Shown here piece by piece: positions 21,434 to 33,190 of a stretch of 64,000 nucleotides of DNA (position 1 is its first letter; every line of letters begins with the position of its first letter). This stretch comes from Euphorbia lathyris (lineage: Eukaryota > Streptophyta > Magnoliopsida > Malpighiales > Euphorbiaceae). The translations under genes and the position numbers were made by a program. The DNA lies in the NCBI RefSeq assembly GCF_963576675.1, contig NC_088918.1:31467501-31531500 (forward strand), written 5' to 3'. The notes beneath the pieces were generated by a model. The model searched no databases, was not told the origin of the DNA, and saw nothing but the letters and a program-made list of their open reading frames with translations.

Positions 21434-22249
21434 AAAATTTGATTATATAATAGATGTGGTTCTAATCCGTTTTAATTCTTGAATTTTTCTTTTAAAATTA
21501 TTAACGGTGATATTGATTTTTATAATGTGAAACTAAAAAATACTCATTTGGAAGATAGACTTCACCCTAATTGATTTATATGAAACATAAGATTTGTTGA
21601 AATTTTATATAAAAATGTGCAACCAAATTGGCACAAAATCCGAAACAAAGACTTTGGTATTACAAGTCAAAAATTGAATCAGCATGTATCACTCCACGAG
21701 GCCAACCCAACCCAACTTGGCTCACTTGCTTATACTTCACTTTATAAATCAATCTTTAGCTTTTTTTTTTTTTTGTCCTTTTTACATTGACTATTTATAT
21801 AAACTCATGTTAAGAATTCACATAATACAGATTTATTGAAATAATGCATAATATAAAATTGGATTAAAATCCATGGAGGCTCGTGATCAATTTGTAACCA
21901 ATGCTTTTTTTTATTGAGTACTTAATTATCTTAAATTAAGTTTTACTGAAGCATTTTTCAGTTAGATCCGGAGATTGATAGAAATAATTTTTACAGTGCA
22001 AAATAGCCTAACTCGGTGACTTGGCAATATAATTCACCAAATGAGATATGTTTGATATTGAGAATTTTGATCTAATTGAAAGAAATAAAACATAAATAAA
22101 TGGATTAAATAATTAATAATTATTTTTATTAGAGACAGTGCTATTTTTAAATAGTCATTCCAGTACATTATCCACCTTTAAAAATATATAGCAGTCCACT
22201 TTGCAAAAATAAAAGACGTAAAAAAGAAATTCAAATACAACTGAATATT
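21434..22249. other. AT-rich spacer, nothing recognised
   Basis: No ORF, terminal repeat or splice pattern was supported in this stretch. Contains a T10+ run near 21765. Confidence 0.55.
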
Positions 22250-23958
22250 CCTAAAAAGTATGATTTTATTCAACAGACTTCTAACTTCTAGGGAATCCTT
22301 TATTATTGCCTTAATAAAGGCCCGTTTTCTGTCTAAATCCGGAATCCTGAGATTCATCAGCTCCTCTACAGTATGGTCTTCGTGCAAAGCCTTATTTGGA
22401 GTCATTCAGACACAGGTCAGGTGGTGGATTGGGAAATCATCTAATCTCAATTTCTGGACTGGGCTTTCGATCAGACCTGTAATCGCCGACTAGCTTGAGA
22501 TCTCGCGGTCAGCGCGTGGGTCGTTGATATCCAGCGTTACAAACTATCTGGACGGTGACCGCTGGGTGAACTTGGAAGCGTTTCCCCCCGACGTCCAGGA
22601 CAATATCAAGAATATTAAGCGGGGGGCCGACGAAACGGACATATGCATCTGGGAACCCGCTGAAAATGGAATGTTCTCAGTCAAAAAATTCTATGACACT
22701 ATCCACTCGTTTGTGTCTAACACGAATTGACATATTTTCATTTGGGGTGCTCAGATCCCGCAATCTAGATCTTTGATGTGTTGGCGTCTGTTGTACAACC
22801 GCCTGCCAACACATGAGAACTTGCAAACCTGAGGCTTTCATATAGCTTCCCGATGTTGCTTGTGTCTGATCGCACCTGAAACATCAGTCCATCTGTTCAC
22901 CGTCTGTTCGTATACTTCTGCGCTTTGGCGTCGACTGAGCCACGTCTTTGGTGTAAAGCTAGATTTCACAGGTAACTTTCTAAGCTTTTTCAAAAGACTA
23001 ATGAAATTTAAATTTGGCAGACATGTGCGGTTACTCTGGCAATCCGCAGTCATCATCTACATTTGGTTAATTTGGCAGACTCGGAATATGGTCCTCTTCG
23101 AGTCGGAGCTTCCTTCAATCCAAACCACTATCACCAAGCTTATCGGTCACATCCGTGAATCCAATTTGATTAGTGTTGGTACATGCTCTAGCCTCAATGA
23201 TCTCTGCTCCCTGCGGCTTCTTCATATTCAACCTCGGCCTCCTCCTGCCCCTAATATCATCGCAGTTCGCTGGGTCCCTCTACCTCCGAACTGGGTGAAA
23301 GTGAACACTGACGGGTCCGCTGGGGGCTCACCAGTTACCGTTGGGGCGGGGCGCATTTTTTGAAATTACAGAGGCTTCCCTAAGGGCAGTTTCACCTTGC
23401 CTCTTGGTCAGGCCTCTGCGCATTTGGCAGAAATGCAGGCGGTAATGTATGTTGTTAACATAGTTAGGACTCGGGGCTGGATTCACTTATGGATCGAATC
23501 AGACTCAACATACGTGGTCTAGCTTTTGCGTAATAGGTCCACTATAGTCCCCTAGTCGATTCGTCAGCAATGGCTACTATGTTTGCATCAATGCTTGGAA
23601 ATGGAGCTTATTGTATCTCACATATACAGGGAAGGAAACAGAGTCGTAGATGCCCTTGCTCGCCACGGCGCCTCAGTAAATAACTCTGAATGGTGGCATT
23701 CGACTCCCGTTTTTTTTTATCACAAGTTCGTATTAGATAATATTACTAATGTAGCGAATTTCCGCTACTCCTAGCTTCGATTTTCGGTTTATGCTTGTTC
23801 TTCTCTTATTTTTTTTTATTTTTATTCCTTTTAATTTCTGATGTAATTTTCCTTTCTTTGTATTCTTTGGGTTTGTTTATCGGGCCCCGCGGGTGCCAGA
23901 TTGGTTGGGATGTCCGGTGGTTTGATGAACTCGTCCCGACTCTTTAATAAAAAAACTA
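22250..23958 (+). pseudogene. L1-type LINE 3' half: zinc-binding region and RNase H
   Basis: The 5'-truncated LINE starts with the region C-terminal to the RT (SRESFIIALIKARF ... RWWIGKSSNLNFWTGLS). It passes through a zf-RVT-like region (WEPAENGMFSVKKFYD; WRLLYNRLPTHENLQT; CCLCLIAPETSVHLFTVC) and ends in RNase H (WVKVNTDGSAGG; AEMQAVMYVV; WIESDSTYVV; SHIYREGNRVVDALA). In-frame stops lie near 22494, 22730, 22830, 23361 and 23521. The 3' end ctctttaataaaaaaac at about 23958 is a LINE tail. No TSD was found, because the right flank is old copia sequence and the left side is unmatched. Confidence 0.88.
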
Positions 23959-25849
23959 AATGCTAACAAAGTAATTAGTTTGTATCAGATATTTTCCATG
24001 CTCCTAGTTGTTGAAACACCTTTCTACATAATTTTGATTTGACAAAATTGTTAAAATACATATTCTAAACACACTAAGTTTAAATGCTTTGATTTATTCT
24101 ACTAATGTGTTTGTTCAATGTTGAGTATAAATGTTATAAGTCATAAGGATTGGAAGGCCCAAGCCCAATACGGAAGCCAAGGCCCAAGTCAAACAACTCA
24201 GTACACTCGGCCCGCGTATATCAAGACGTTGCCGTTTTGTTCAAAACGCAACTCAGCAATCGGAAGGATCTAGAAGACCTTCGGGAACAACTTCAAGATG
24301 AAGCTGCTGAGTAGTCTCGACAAAGCGTACAAGACAGCAGCTGGCAAAGGAAAACTTTCAGACAAAGTGTTTCCTCTTTTGGCAAAGTTCAGACGACACA
24401 GTATGCTGTCCAGTTGACTTTACCATAAAAGGAGAGACCATCTGATGTGCTGACCGAGGACAGAAGATACACAATTGTGATTGGCCGAGAGCTCTGTGCA
24501 AGTCAGGATGATAACGACACATAGCCGTTTCCCTCCAACGGTTATTTCGAAATTCGAAATGACCGAATGACCAGATGTCTCTATAAATAGTGCCACCATA
24601 AGCTTCACAAGATACAGAACTTGATCAAGCCATTACGCTGACCAAATCTCTACAAGTTATGCAAGCAAGAAGCAAAGCAAAATTCTTACACTACATTTTC
24701 ATATCTGTGTAAAAGTCTAGAGTGATTGTAAATCGTCTAAAGTGTCTTAGCACATCTTTGTATTAGGACAAAAACACTTATCATTTCTAGAGATAGAAAG
24801 GAGAGGCTGAGTACTCGGTTTTAAGTACTCAGCGGAGAGATTAGGATTGAGTAGAAGTATAGAGGAAGGTACTCTTGTCATACTCAATTGCTGATATTGT
24901 AAAAGGTTTGAGGCTCTACCTTTAAAGAGCTCAGTAGAGGATTTGAAATCTCGGACGTGTTCCGGGGACAGGACGTAGGCTTAGAAGAAGCCGAACCTGG
25001 ATAAATCTGCTGAGTGAAGTATTTCTAAACCTTTGACTCCTTATTTATATTGCTTGCTGAAACAATCAAAACTGACCAAGTCAAGAGGTCAAGTTGAGTT
25101 GTGCGCATTAAAACGTAAGAGCTCAGGAATAGACTCTAAGTGCTATCTCCTGACTCAAGCTAAGAAACTGACCTAGTCACCTGTTGACTAAGCCAGTATC
25201 TTGCTGTTTACTCAGCGCCGCTGTTCAAACCTTTTCTTTAGTAAAAGAAGTCTGCCTAAGTTTGGAAAAAGTTTAAATAGTTCCTAACCCCCCCCCTTTG
25301 GAACTATACTTGCAACTAAATAAGGGACCAACACTAGTAGTTGTCGAAGATTCTGAAGAACTTCAAGCTTCAATAGCTTTGTCATTATGTCTGCTATCTG
25401 ATCTTGACTTCTGCAATGAAATATTTCAATTGCACCTTCCTTTGTAAGATTCCGTAAGAAATAGTACCTTACGCCAATATCTTTGTTGTGTACCATGCAT
25501 GATTGGATTTTTAGATAGCTTGATGGTTGAATTATTGTCACACATAATAGTTGTACAACCTTCATCGTAATGCCCCAACTCCTTTAAAATTATATCATCT
25601 AGATTCTTAGACAGACACAAACAACAGAAACAACAAACTCAGCTTTTGTGGTTGATAGAGACATAATATATTGCTTCTTTAAACACTATGAAACATCACT
25701 TGAATTCATTAAAAACACATAACTAGATGTACTATTCATGTCTTCCATATCTCTAGCATAGTCACTATCTGTAAATGCTAATAACTTGTCATCTCTAACT
25801 CTTTTATAATGAATTTCATAGTTTACGATCCTTTTTAAGTACTGAAGTG
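23959..25849 (-). pseudogene. Old copia element C: RNase H end of pol, interrupted
   Basis: On the minus strand from 25849 the copia RNase H is readable. The start LQYLKRIVNYEIHYKR is followed by LLAFTDSDYARD (catalytic Asp), LMSLSTT-like KAEF, then CDNNSTIKLSKNPIMHG, GVRYYFLRNL and DQIADIMTKLLKLEVLQNLRQLL at 25339. The last residues continue at 24003-23975 beyond solo LTR A1. Several stops and frame changes are present. It is the downstream half of the same pol whose RT and integrase lie at 41039-42780, split by element B. The LTR of C on this side is not visible, and the LINE tail abuts it at 23958. Confidence 0.88.
24009..25333 (+). repeat. Solo LTR of SIRE-like family (A1)
   Basis: It runs from TGTTGAAACACC to GGGACCAACA and is flanked by perfect 5-bp repeats ctagt at 24004-24008 and 25334-25338. 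A TATA box ctataaatag lies at 24581-24590. No internal element sequence is present, so it is a solo LTR left by intra-element recombination. It interrupts the last codons of an older copia pol on the minus strand: the text resumes on the other side at 24003. It is related to the LTRs of element B and to the solo LTR at 38151. Confidence 0.93.
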
Positions 25850-25854
25850 CTCTC

Positions 25855-26138
25855 TATTGGTCCCGTGTAATTAGTTCCAGGGGGGTTAGGAACTAATATA
25901 ATTTTTTAATTTTGATTAAGCTGACTTAATTTATTTTCTTGAGTTAGTCAACTCAGCTTTGGTCAGCACGGCTAATTATAGTGTAAGACAGCTTTAGTCA
26001 GATGTTGACTAAAACTACTTTACGTATGAGTTTGGGAATTGACACTGCTATGGTCAGCTTCCAACTCAGCACTCTTATTTACTCAGTGTCAGTTTAAGCA
26101 ATTTTATATGCTGAGTAAATATGACAAGCAACACATAC

Positions 26139-26188
<50 letters not shown>

Positions 26189-27356
26189 AGAGAGAGAGTT
26201 AGAAATTACTCAGTATGACTTATCCTGGTTCGGCCTCTCTGCCTACGTCCAGTCCCCAGAATCCCTCCGGGCTTTTTAAATCCAATACTGAGCTCTTTAA
26301 AGGTAGAGCACAAACCGTTTACAAGGCAGTTGAATATGCAAGAGTACCTTCCTCTATTCGTCTACTCAACTCCTACTAAGTGCTATGACCGAACACTTAG
26401 ATTTCTCTACCATTGAGTATTTACAACAAAACACTCAGCACAACACTCTCAATTTACAATTGATACAAATTGTTCTTTTCGAATGAAGAACACTTTAGAT
26501 GATTACAAAAATCACTCTAGCTTTTACACAAGAATAGAAGGTTGGTGTAAGATCTCTTTTTGTTTTGATATGCTTTTTGCTTGTATTTTTCTCTCTTGTA
26601 TTTTCTGTTAATCGGCAATGATCCAAGAGGTATGCTTGTCCCTTTATAGTTGCAATCTGAGGATCAAATCATTTGAATTTGATTTGTCCGTTGAATCCAA
26701 AACGGCTCTTTTGGGAGACAAGGCTCTGGTCAGCTTCAGGCTTGCAGGCCAATCCTGTCGTCTGATTTCCTCAGGTGCCAGGCTTGTCCTTTTCTTGCAG
26801 TTTTGTCTTCTTGTACAGGTTTCGTCTTTTAGCTAACGAACGTTTGACCCATGCGTCTCGAAATCATTTCTATGCATAATTCTGAGGTTCCTATTATTGG
26901 TTCAGACAGTTGTCGGACTTGTCTTTTAGCTAACGGATCATTTGGTGCTGTCCTGAAGATCACTCGGCATGACTTTGTTACTTGTCTTTTGATTATTGCC
27001 AATTCAGATACTGAGTTCTCTTGTACTCAGCTTCCATGGTCAGCTTCGTTCTGCAAGACATAGTTCTTAAGAAGTCTTTTCTACTTTTGATACTGAGTTT
27101 CGTTCCACTCAGCTTCTTGATTTTTAAGCTTCTGTTCTGAAGATGACTTGTCTTTTCTTACGCTGAGTTCCACTCTACTCAGCTTGTGTCGTGATATTAT
27201 GCTGACTTCGTCCTGTCTTTACTTTTTGATATATACATATATACTTAACATTGAACAAACACATTAGTACAATTAAATCAAAGCACTTAAATTTAATTGT
27301 CTCTTAATCATGGATTATTTTGTCAAATCAAAATCTCGTGGAAAGGTGTTTCAACA
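25855..27356 (-). repeat. 3' LTR of element B
   Basis: Plus strand runs from tattggtccc (canonical TGTTGGTCCC with a changed second base) to GGTGTTTCAACA. It contains an (AT)n tract at 26141-26186 followed by GAGAGAGAG. The short open frames inside it are not genes. Confidence 0.94.
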
Positions 27357-27370
27357 AACTCCCCCATTTT
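27357..27370 (-). other. Polypurine tract of element B
   Basis: The minus strand reads AAAATGGGGGAGTT immediately before the 3' LTR, the position and composition needed for plus-strand priming. Confidence 0.88.
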
Positions 27371-27893
27371 GATGTTGGCAAAATATTTAATTGATGGAAC
27401 TCAGCATTGAGATTTCCCATGATTGAAATTCGTTTTGTGCTTCTGAAATTACTCCCCCGTAAGGGTTGCATCTATTGACTTAACTTAACTCTAAACCTTC
27501 TAAGGTTCAATTGAGTAAAATTAAGGCATGCTTATACTGACTTAGTTCAATTCTAGACCTTCCAAGATCTAATTCAGATGAGCCTAGGTCAGCTTTTCAG
27601 AAGAGGACAATGTGTTTTAACTCAGTTTTGATACATGGTTGGTTTGATAACACAGTTATAGGAAAACTTTTTCAGAGCAAATGTATCAAGTCTAACGTGT
27701 ACTGAGTTCATTCCTTTTTCTTTTGTTTGTTTGTTCAATTAAGACAGATCAGCATAAAGCACAATACTTAAGTAAACATTATATAAGATCAATCAATTTG
27801 GCATAAGAGATGCATAATTTTTATAGATAGTCAGCAAGACAACATACGCACAAAAATACAAGTCAAGAATAAATCCTAGCAAATCTATCCAGA

Positions 27894-30800
27894 CTATTTC
27901 TTCCTATTGACTTGGACTTGGGCAGGATTCACTTTGCCTTTTCCCTTTTGCTGCTGCTGACTGCCAGACGCTTCTCCTGCATACTGAGTTCTATCAGCGT
28001 GTTCTTTCTCCCCCGTTTTGCCACCATCAGGCGGAGGAGGAATGAAAGTGTCGTTGAGAACAGCACGAGTTAATCTTACTGAATAAGCCTTAAGCTTTTT
28101 CGTGCTTTCCCTTAACCCATCAAAAACAGGGATACCATCGTCCAATGTATCACGAGGAATTCGGATGGAGGCACTGAACATACTGAGTATATACTCCTGG
28201 GATTTTCCAAGCCATGTGATTGTGTCAGTCAGCTGGGCATAGGCTTGATAGTACATTTTAAGCAGACTCGAATCATAAAACTGACGTTGAGCGTTTTTGT
28301 CACGCATATGTTTGTAAGTTGCCTGAGAGTATTGCAACAGTTCATTGGTCTTTAGTTGATCAATTTCCATTTCCTCTTTACTCAAGTTGAGTAGATGGAC
28401 AGCTTCGCTAATTTGTTCGACCGAACATTGAGAAGTTGAGGAGATTAGCTCGCGAGTGCTGGTCAGCTCAGAGTTCAACTTGGTAAAATGTTGATTCAAC
28501 TCAGCAGAGGTAGCATAGCCCGTGTTGACCGCAGAAAGAGTATTAATTTGACCTTGAAGGGAATCCATGTGATTCACCATCATTAACTGCAGTTCGGCTA
28601 GCTTGACGATGGATTCTTGCTTGGGTTGCTGTGTTTGGACAGTTGCCATTACACTTACCAAATCTTTGAGACCCTTGATCTCATTGAGGAGCTGAGTGAT
28701 AGATGAGATTTGGGGTGACTCAATATTAGCAGACCCAGCAGCATCGGCATGAGAAGCATTCAAATTCTGAAGAATAGTTTGAACGGAGTCAATAATGCGA
28801 CGTCCGGACTCAGTAGCATTCAGATAAGTATATGTTGTTTCAGGAATTGACTCAGTTGCCGGAATTCGAGTGGAATTTGAGGGGCCAACTTGATTTACAA
28901 CTGGAATTTGATTAGCAGCAGGAACTGACTGCTCAACATTCTGCGAGATTGGATGGGAAAGAGGTGGATTGGTAGAGATATTGACCTGCTCAGTGATGGT
29001 TTGAGTTGGTGCAGGAGGAGTTAACTCAGGCTGAGCAGGATTTTCCTTAGCATGCTTCTCTCTTGGAGCAGCTTGGACTTCGAGCTCTTGCTCGGCAGGA
29101 ATTGGATTTTCCGGAGACTTGGCTTGTTCCTCAAGATGAGTAACAGAGGCTTGATTTTTCTGAAGGTCTGTTGGAGAAGGCTCAGTGGGATTTGAGAAGA
29201 ATTGAAACTGCATATCCGATAGGTCAGTAATGGGATCCCGCGGAGGAGAATCACCCAAGAGATCAATAACTGGTGACTTCTAAGCCTTTTTCTTAAGCCT
29301 TTTCAATTTCTTAGCCTTTGGAGGAGAGGGGTCAGCTTGAATAGAATCAAGAGAGTCAGAAAGTGAATGTACCCCTAGGTTAGCATGTTCCTTTGCTATA
29401 GGTTCAGCTTGTTCTTCAACTAGCTCAGTATTGATTTCCTGTTCATACTCAGCACCCATTGTTGGCTCGACATCCACGGTCATGTTGCTCAACATTTGCT
29501 GTCTCCTCAGCATCAAACTGACCTCTGAGGTTTTCAAATTCTTCTTCATCTTGGTCAGTGGGTGGTTTTTCGAGATCAATGCCTTGACTTCTCACAAAAT
29601 GTGAGTCAGGAGTTACTATCAGGCTAAGAGGAGCAGCTTCAATGGGTTTCAAACCAGAACTCTTCTTCTTCTTCAGCAGAGGTTGATCTGGAGTTTCTTC
29701 ACTTTCTTCTTCAGGCTCATCTTGCCTTTTTCTTTTTTTAGCTGACTTGGGTCCAACCTGACCTTGTTGAACTTGAGGTTTTGTGCCTTTGGATACGAAC
29801 CGAATCTTTTTCGGTGGAGCATCATCGTCTTTGGAAGAGGTATGAATAGCTTTCCTCTTTCTGTCTTGCTTATCAGCTTGAGTTTTCCTTACCTTCTTAC
29901 CTTCTCTAGTCAGCATCCCCTCAGTTTCCTTAACAACGGCCCCTTTTCCTTTCTTTGACACAATCGGTTGGTCATAGACCAGGCTGAACAATGCAGCTGC
30001 GATAATTTCTGTCCCTCAGACATTAATTTCCTCAACCAGACTTACTTTATAGTCTTTGAGGATTCTGGTAATGAGAGAGCCTAACCTAAGGGTTCCAGTA
30101 CTTCTTTGAAAACCACCGATTAGAAAGACTGACATATGTTGGGGTTTAGTGTCCTATAAGACAATTGTTCTAGGATACAAACTTAATGTAAATGAAGTGT
30201 TCTTTATATCATTTGTTTTAATGAGATATATGTTTTATAACTATATAAAGGCAATCCCTTTTAAGAACTAAATAAAGTCTAATAAAAGGAAATCCGTAAG
30301 TTTGTTTAAAGTGATTATAAAGTGTTCATACAAGCATGAAGTGAGACGAAACTTTATAATAAACTAATAAACTTAAAACCACCCCAAGTCAAGTAATATG
30401 TTCAGGATTGACATATCACTGTTGAGACTTGCATGTAACAATGTCTTTTGTCCCGACAGAAAGTTGATCTCACAAGCTTCATATATACAGATATCTGGAC
30501 AGTTACATGGATTCGATGAAAAGAAGTTCATTAGGATTGGGGACCCGACTTGAGATAACAGGATGGGTAGATTCATCCTTGTCACCTGGTCATCTCATTG
30601 GTGTTAATCGGTATTCTGGATTACGGAATGTGACGCTTTGATCCTGTTGTAACACGATCCTTAACAGAGATGACTCTGGGGTGTGAACAGCAGACGTTGG
30701 GTATCACAAGAAGTAATTACGTGATCGTTATACATTGGATTGAGCATTTATCACTCCCGATAAATGGGAGATATGTCCATGGATCGCTTATGGAAGACTT

Positions 30801-32778
30801 GACTCTAAATCCTTGCAAGGTGATAACTTAAGATTGAAATGCGGATTTCGCTTAACCTATCTAATTGGAGTTGACTCGGCCAGAACAAGTAAAACGAACG
30901 TCTCGCTATATGTGACTTGACATTATCCATAGTCATAAGATTCAGTTCAAGGACGTAGTCGATAAAGGATCGAATTATACTGTAACTAATACGGAAAGGT
31001 CAACGACAGAATCAACCTGTCTTCTTATAGCTCTGGGGGAATCATTACGGATTTGCTAATCACATACTTTGTACATCATTCCGTTATGCAAAAGATTAAA
31101 TATAATTCTTTGAAAATTAATTTAATAGTTGCATACGGCTAGAAGCAATAAGAACCTAATGGGTCACACATAAGACTTGGAACCCAAAAGAGAGACATAT
31201 GTTAATTAATTGACGGAAGTCCAACTGAGCCCAATAAGGCCCAATTACAAAGGGGGGGGGGGGGCGATTTATGTATATTAATACATAAATAATTAGTTTG
31301 ATTTTATTAATCCTAATTAGATTAGGATTATGAATTAAATTAATTAAAGGATAAATAAATTAAGAGTTTTAATTAGATTAAATTACTCCTATTATTATCC
31401 AATAAGGTTATTATTATTATCTTTTATATTTAGATATATTAATGGATAATAATTAAGAATTCTATTCCGAATTAAATTCTTATTTCAATAACCTAATTCT
31501 ATCTAACTTAGGATTAGATACAAGAGATTATAAATACCCCTATAAGGATTTTCGAAATCCAACCCTAGCAATCAAGAGAGAGAATTTCGACCCCTAGCTC
31601 GAGGACGAGATTTTCCACCGCTTCCTTCCGTTCAATTGATTTTCATCTCTTTCTCTTTATCCTTGATCTTGTGTTGATTAATTAGAGACAATCTACTTTG
31701 GTTGTTTTAAACAGTTGATTCTAACTTGATCTTCCATTGTTTTGTTTTGTGCTCGGGAACTCAAAGTAAGAGTTGTGGGTACTTCGTTTGCAACGGTAGA
31801 TAGAACTTCTGAAAGGTATTTCTTTTATCCCTCTTTATATGAAATAACGATTAACAGATCTTGGGGTTAATGGAAATAGGTTAAAAGTTTTATATTTCCG
31901 CTGCTATACGTTAGCCTATTTCTTTCAGCATGTTGATCGGCTGGTAGGTCAGCATGTGCCAGATGAAGCACTGCTCGAAGTTCGACGCTGAGGAAGTGGA
32001 GTTGACCTTTGGAAAGAGGAAGTTGGTCAATATGTAATGGGCCATTTTTTTGATTTTGACCCATGGAGGTACTTGAGATTTCCCCGGTATGACCAGCAGG
32101 TTTGCAAAACTCAGTGGGGTAGTTAATTTTTTCGTGGTCACCTGTTTTTCGAAGTTTAGCTCCTTCGGTTTTCAGTTTTAGCAGTTTGGCAAGGTAAGGA
32201 GGGTTGATGAAGATATCTTTCCCTTGAACCTTGGTGACCATGTAGTCCCGGTCATCATCAGCGGCTCTTAGGTTAGCGTACAACTCCTTCACTAACTCAG
32301 GATAGGTGGCTTCTCGAATCGAAAACAGCTCGATCCAGCCGTTCTTTGAGATCCACTCGCAGAAGGGTTGCTCAGCTTCCACAAACCCCTTCGAGAACCA
32401 GCGGGAGTGGTCCACCTTATATCCCCTTACGCTGTTGTAAACTAGGGAATAGGTACGTTCCATTGGTTTCTTTCCCTTATCCTGCTTCAGTTTCCTTTTC
32501 AATGAAGCAGCCAAGTCAGCATGGGAGCTTTTGTTCGGAGTTTGGTCATGCTGACCTTGTCCTTTGGTGGGAGTTTCGCTATACTCCTGCTGAGGGGGAG
32601 ATTCAGGATTTTCATCGGAGTGATTTCTGTCGTAATCACCGCCGAAGATATTCTGAGAGTCCGACATGGTTTTCTCAGAGATTTTTAAAAGGTTTTTGAG
32701 ATTTAGAGAGTGAGAGAGAAGATAATCTTTTTGCCAAGAATTTTGAGTGTAAAGAGTGATAAGTAGGAATTCTTCCAC
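27894..32778 (-). pseudogene. Env-like extra ORF of element B, frameshifted and split by a solo LTR
   Basis: Read from 32778, after an acidic and glutamine-rich start (MSDSQNIFGGDYDRN), a domain begins RTYSLVYNSVRGY, then SRWFSKGFVEAEQPF, YPELVKELYANL and QGKDIFINPPYLAKLLKL. This is the 'putative plant transposon protein' domain found in such extra ORFs. Near 32140 the conserved text changes frame (PPWVKIKKMAHYILTNFLF). It runs to QPIN at the solo LTR (31929) and resumes at 30136 with VFLIGGFQRSTGTLR and LGSLITRILKDYKVSL. A lysine-rich part (29991-29280) and a C-terminal part (29258-27894) with heptad-like helices and QQQQKGKGKV follow; one stop separates them. Its role in plants is unproven; 'env-like' refers to position only. 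Confidence 0.82.
30137..31929 (+). repeat. Solo LTR of another copia family (D) inside the env-like ORF
   Basis: It begins TGTTGGGGTTTAGTGTCC and ends near ctatttctttca, with a TATA box TATAAATA at 31529-31536 and a run of 13 G at 31252-31264. The edges were set from the interrupted env-like frame, which is open on both sides when the insert is skipped. The flanks acata (30132-30136) and gcatg (31930-31934) would be the TSD with two transitions. The left edge is firm; the right edge is less certain because the terminal CA is followed by an imperfect TSD. Confidence 0.72.
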
Positions 32779-33190
32779 TATTTATAGAATTTCGAATGAT
32801 CCTAAACGTTTGAACTAGCCATTTTACCTCGAGATGATCAATCGACAAAGATTCTGGCATTTATGACATGTTCGGCGCGTTTACATTATTGCGATTACGT
32901 TACCCTAGGTGGCCATTTATGGCACGTGTGCTAGCATTAATTGGGCAAGTGATTTTTACTCAGTTTGTTTAGAATATTAAACGTTTTGTGGTACTGAGTG
33001 CATAGCTTGTACGTAGGGGGTTTTCATACTGCTTTAGTAACTCAGCCTGGAATAATCACTCATCATGTATGTCTTACTCAGCATAGGGTGATTTTCTATA
33101 ACGCATATTAAGCTCAGCATGTAGAAGTTACTAATTTAGCACATATCACTCAGCATGGTAATCACTCAACATTCAATTAAGCACATCGTT

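Noticed and set aside
22178..22405. Minus-strand frame MTPNKALHEDHTVEEL...
   Set aside because: It is the antisense of the LINE reading frame on the plus strand, which has clear family motifs.
26618..27063. Plus-strand frames repeated at 40300-40745
   Set aside because: They lie inside the two LTRs of element B and recur only because the LTRs are copies.
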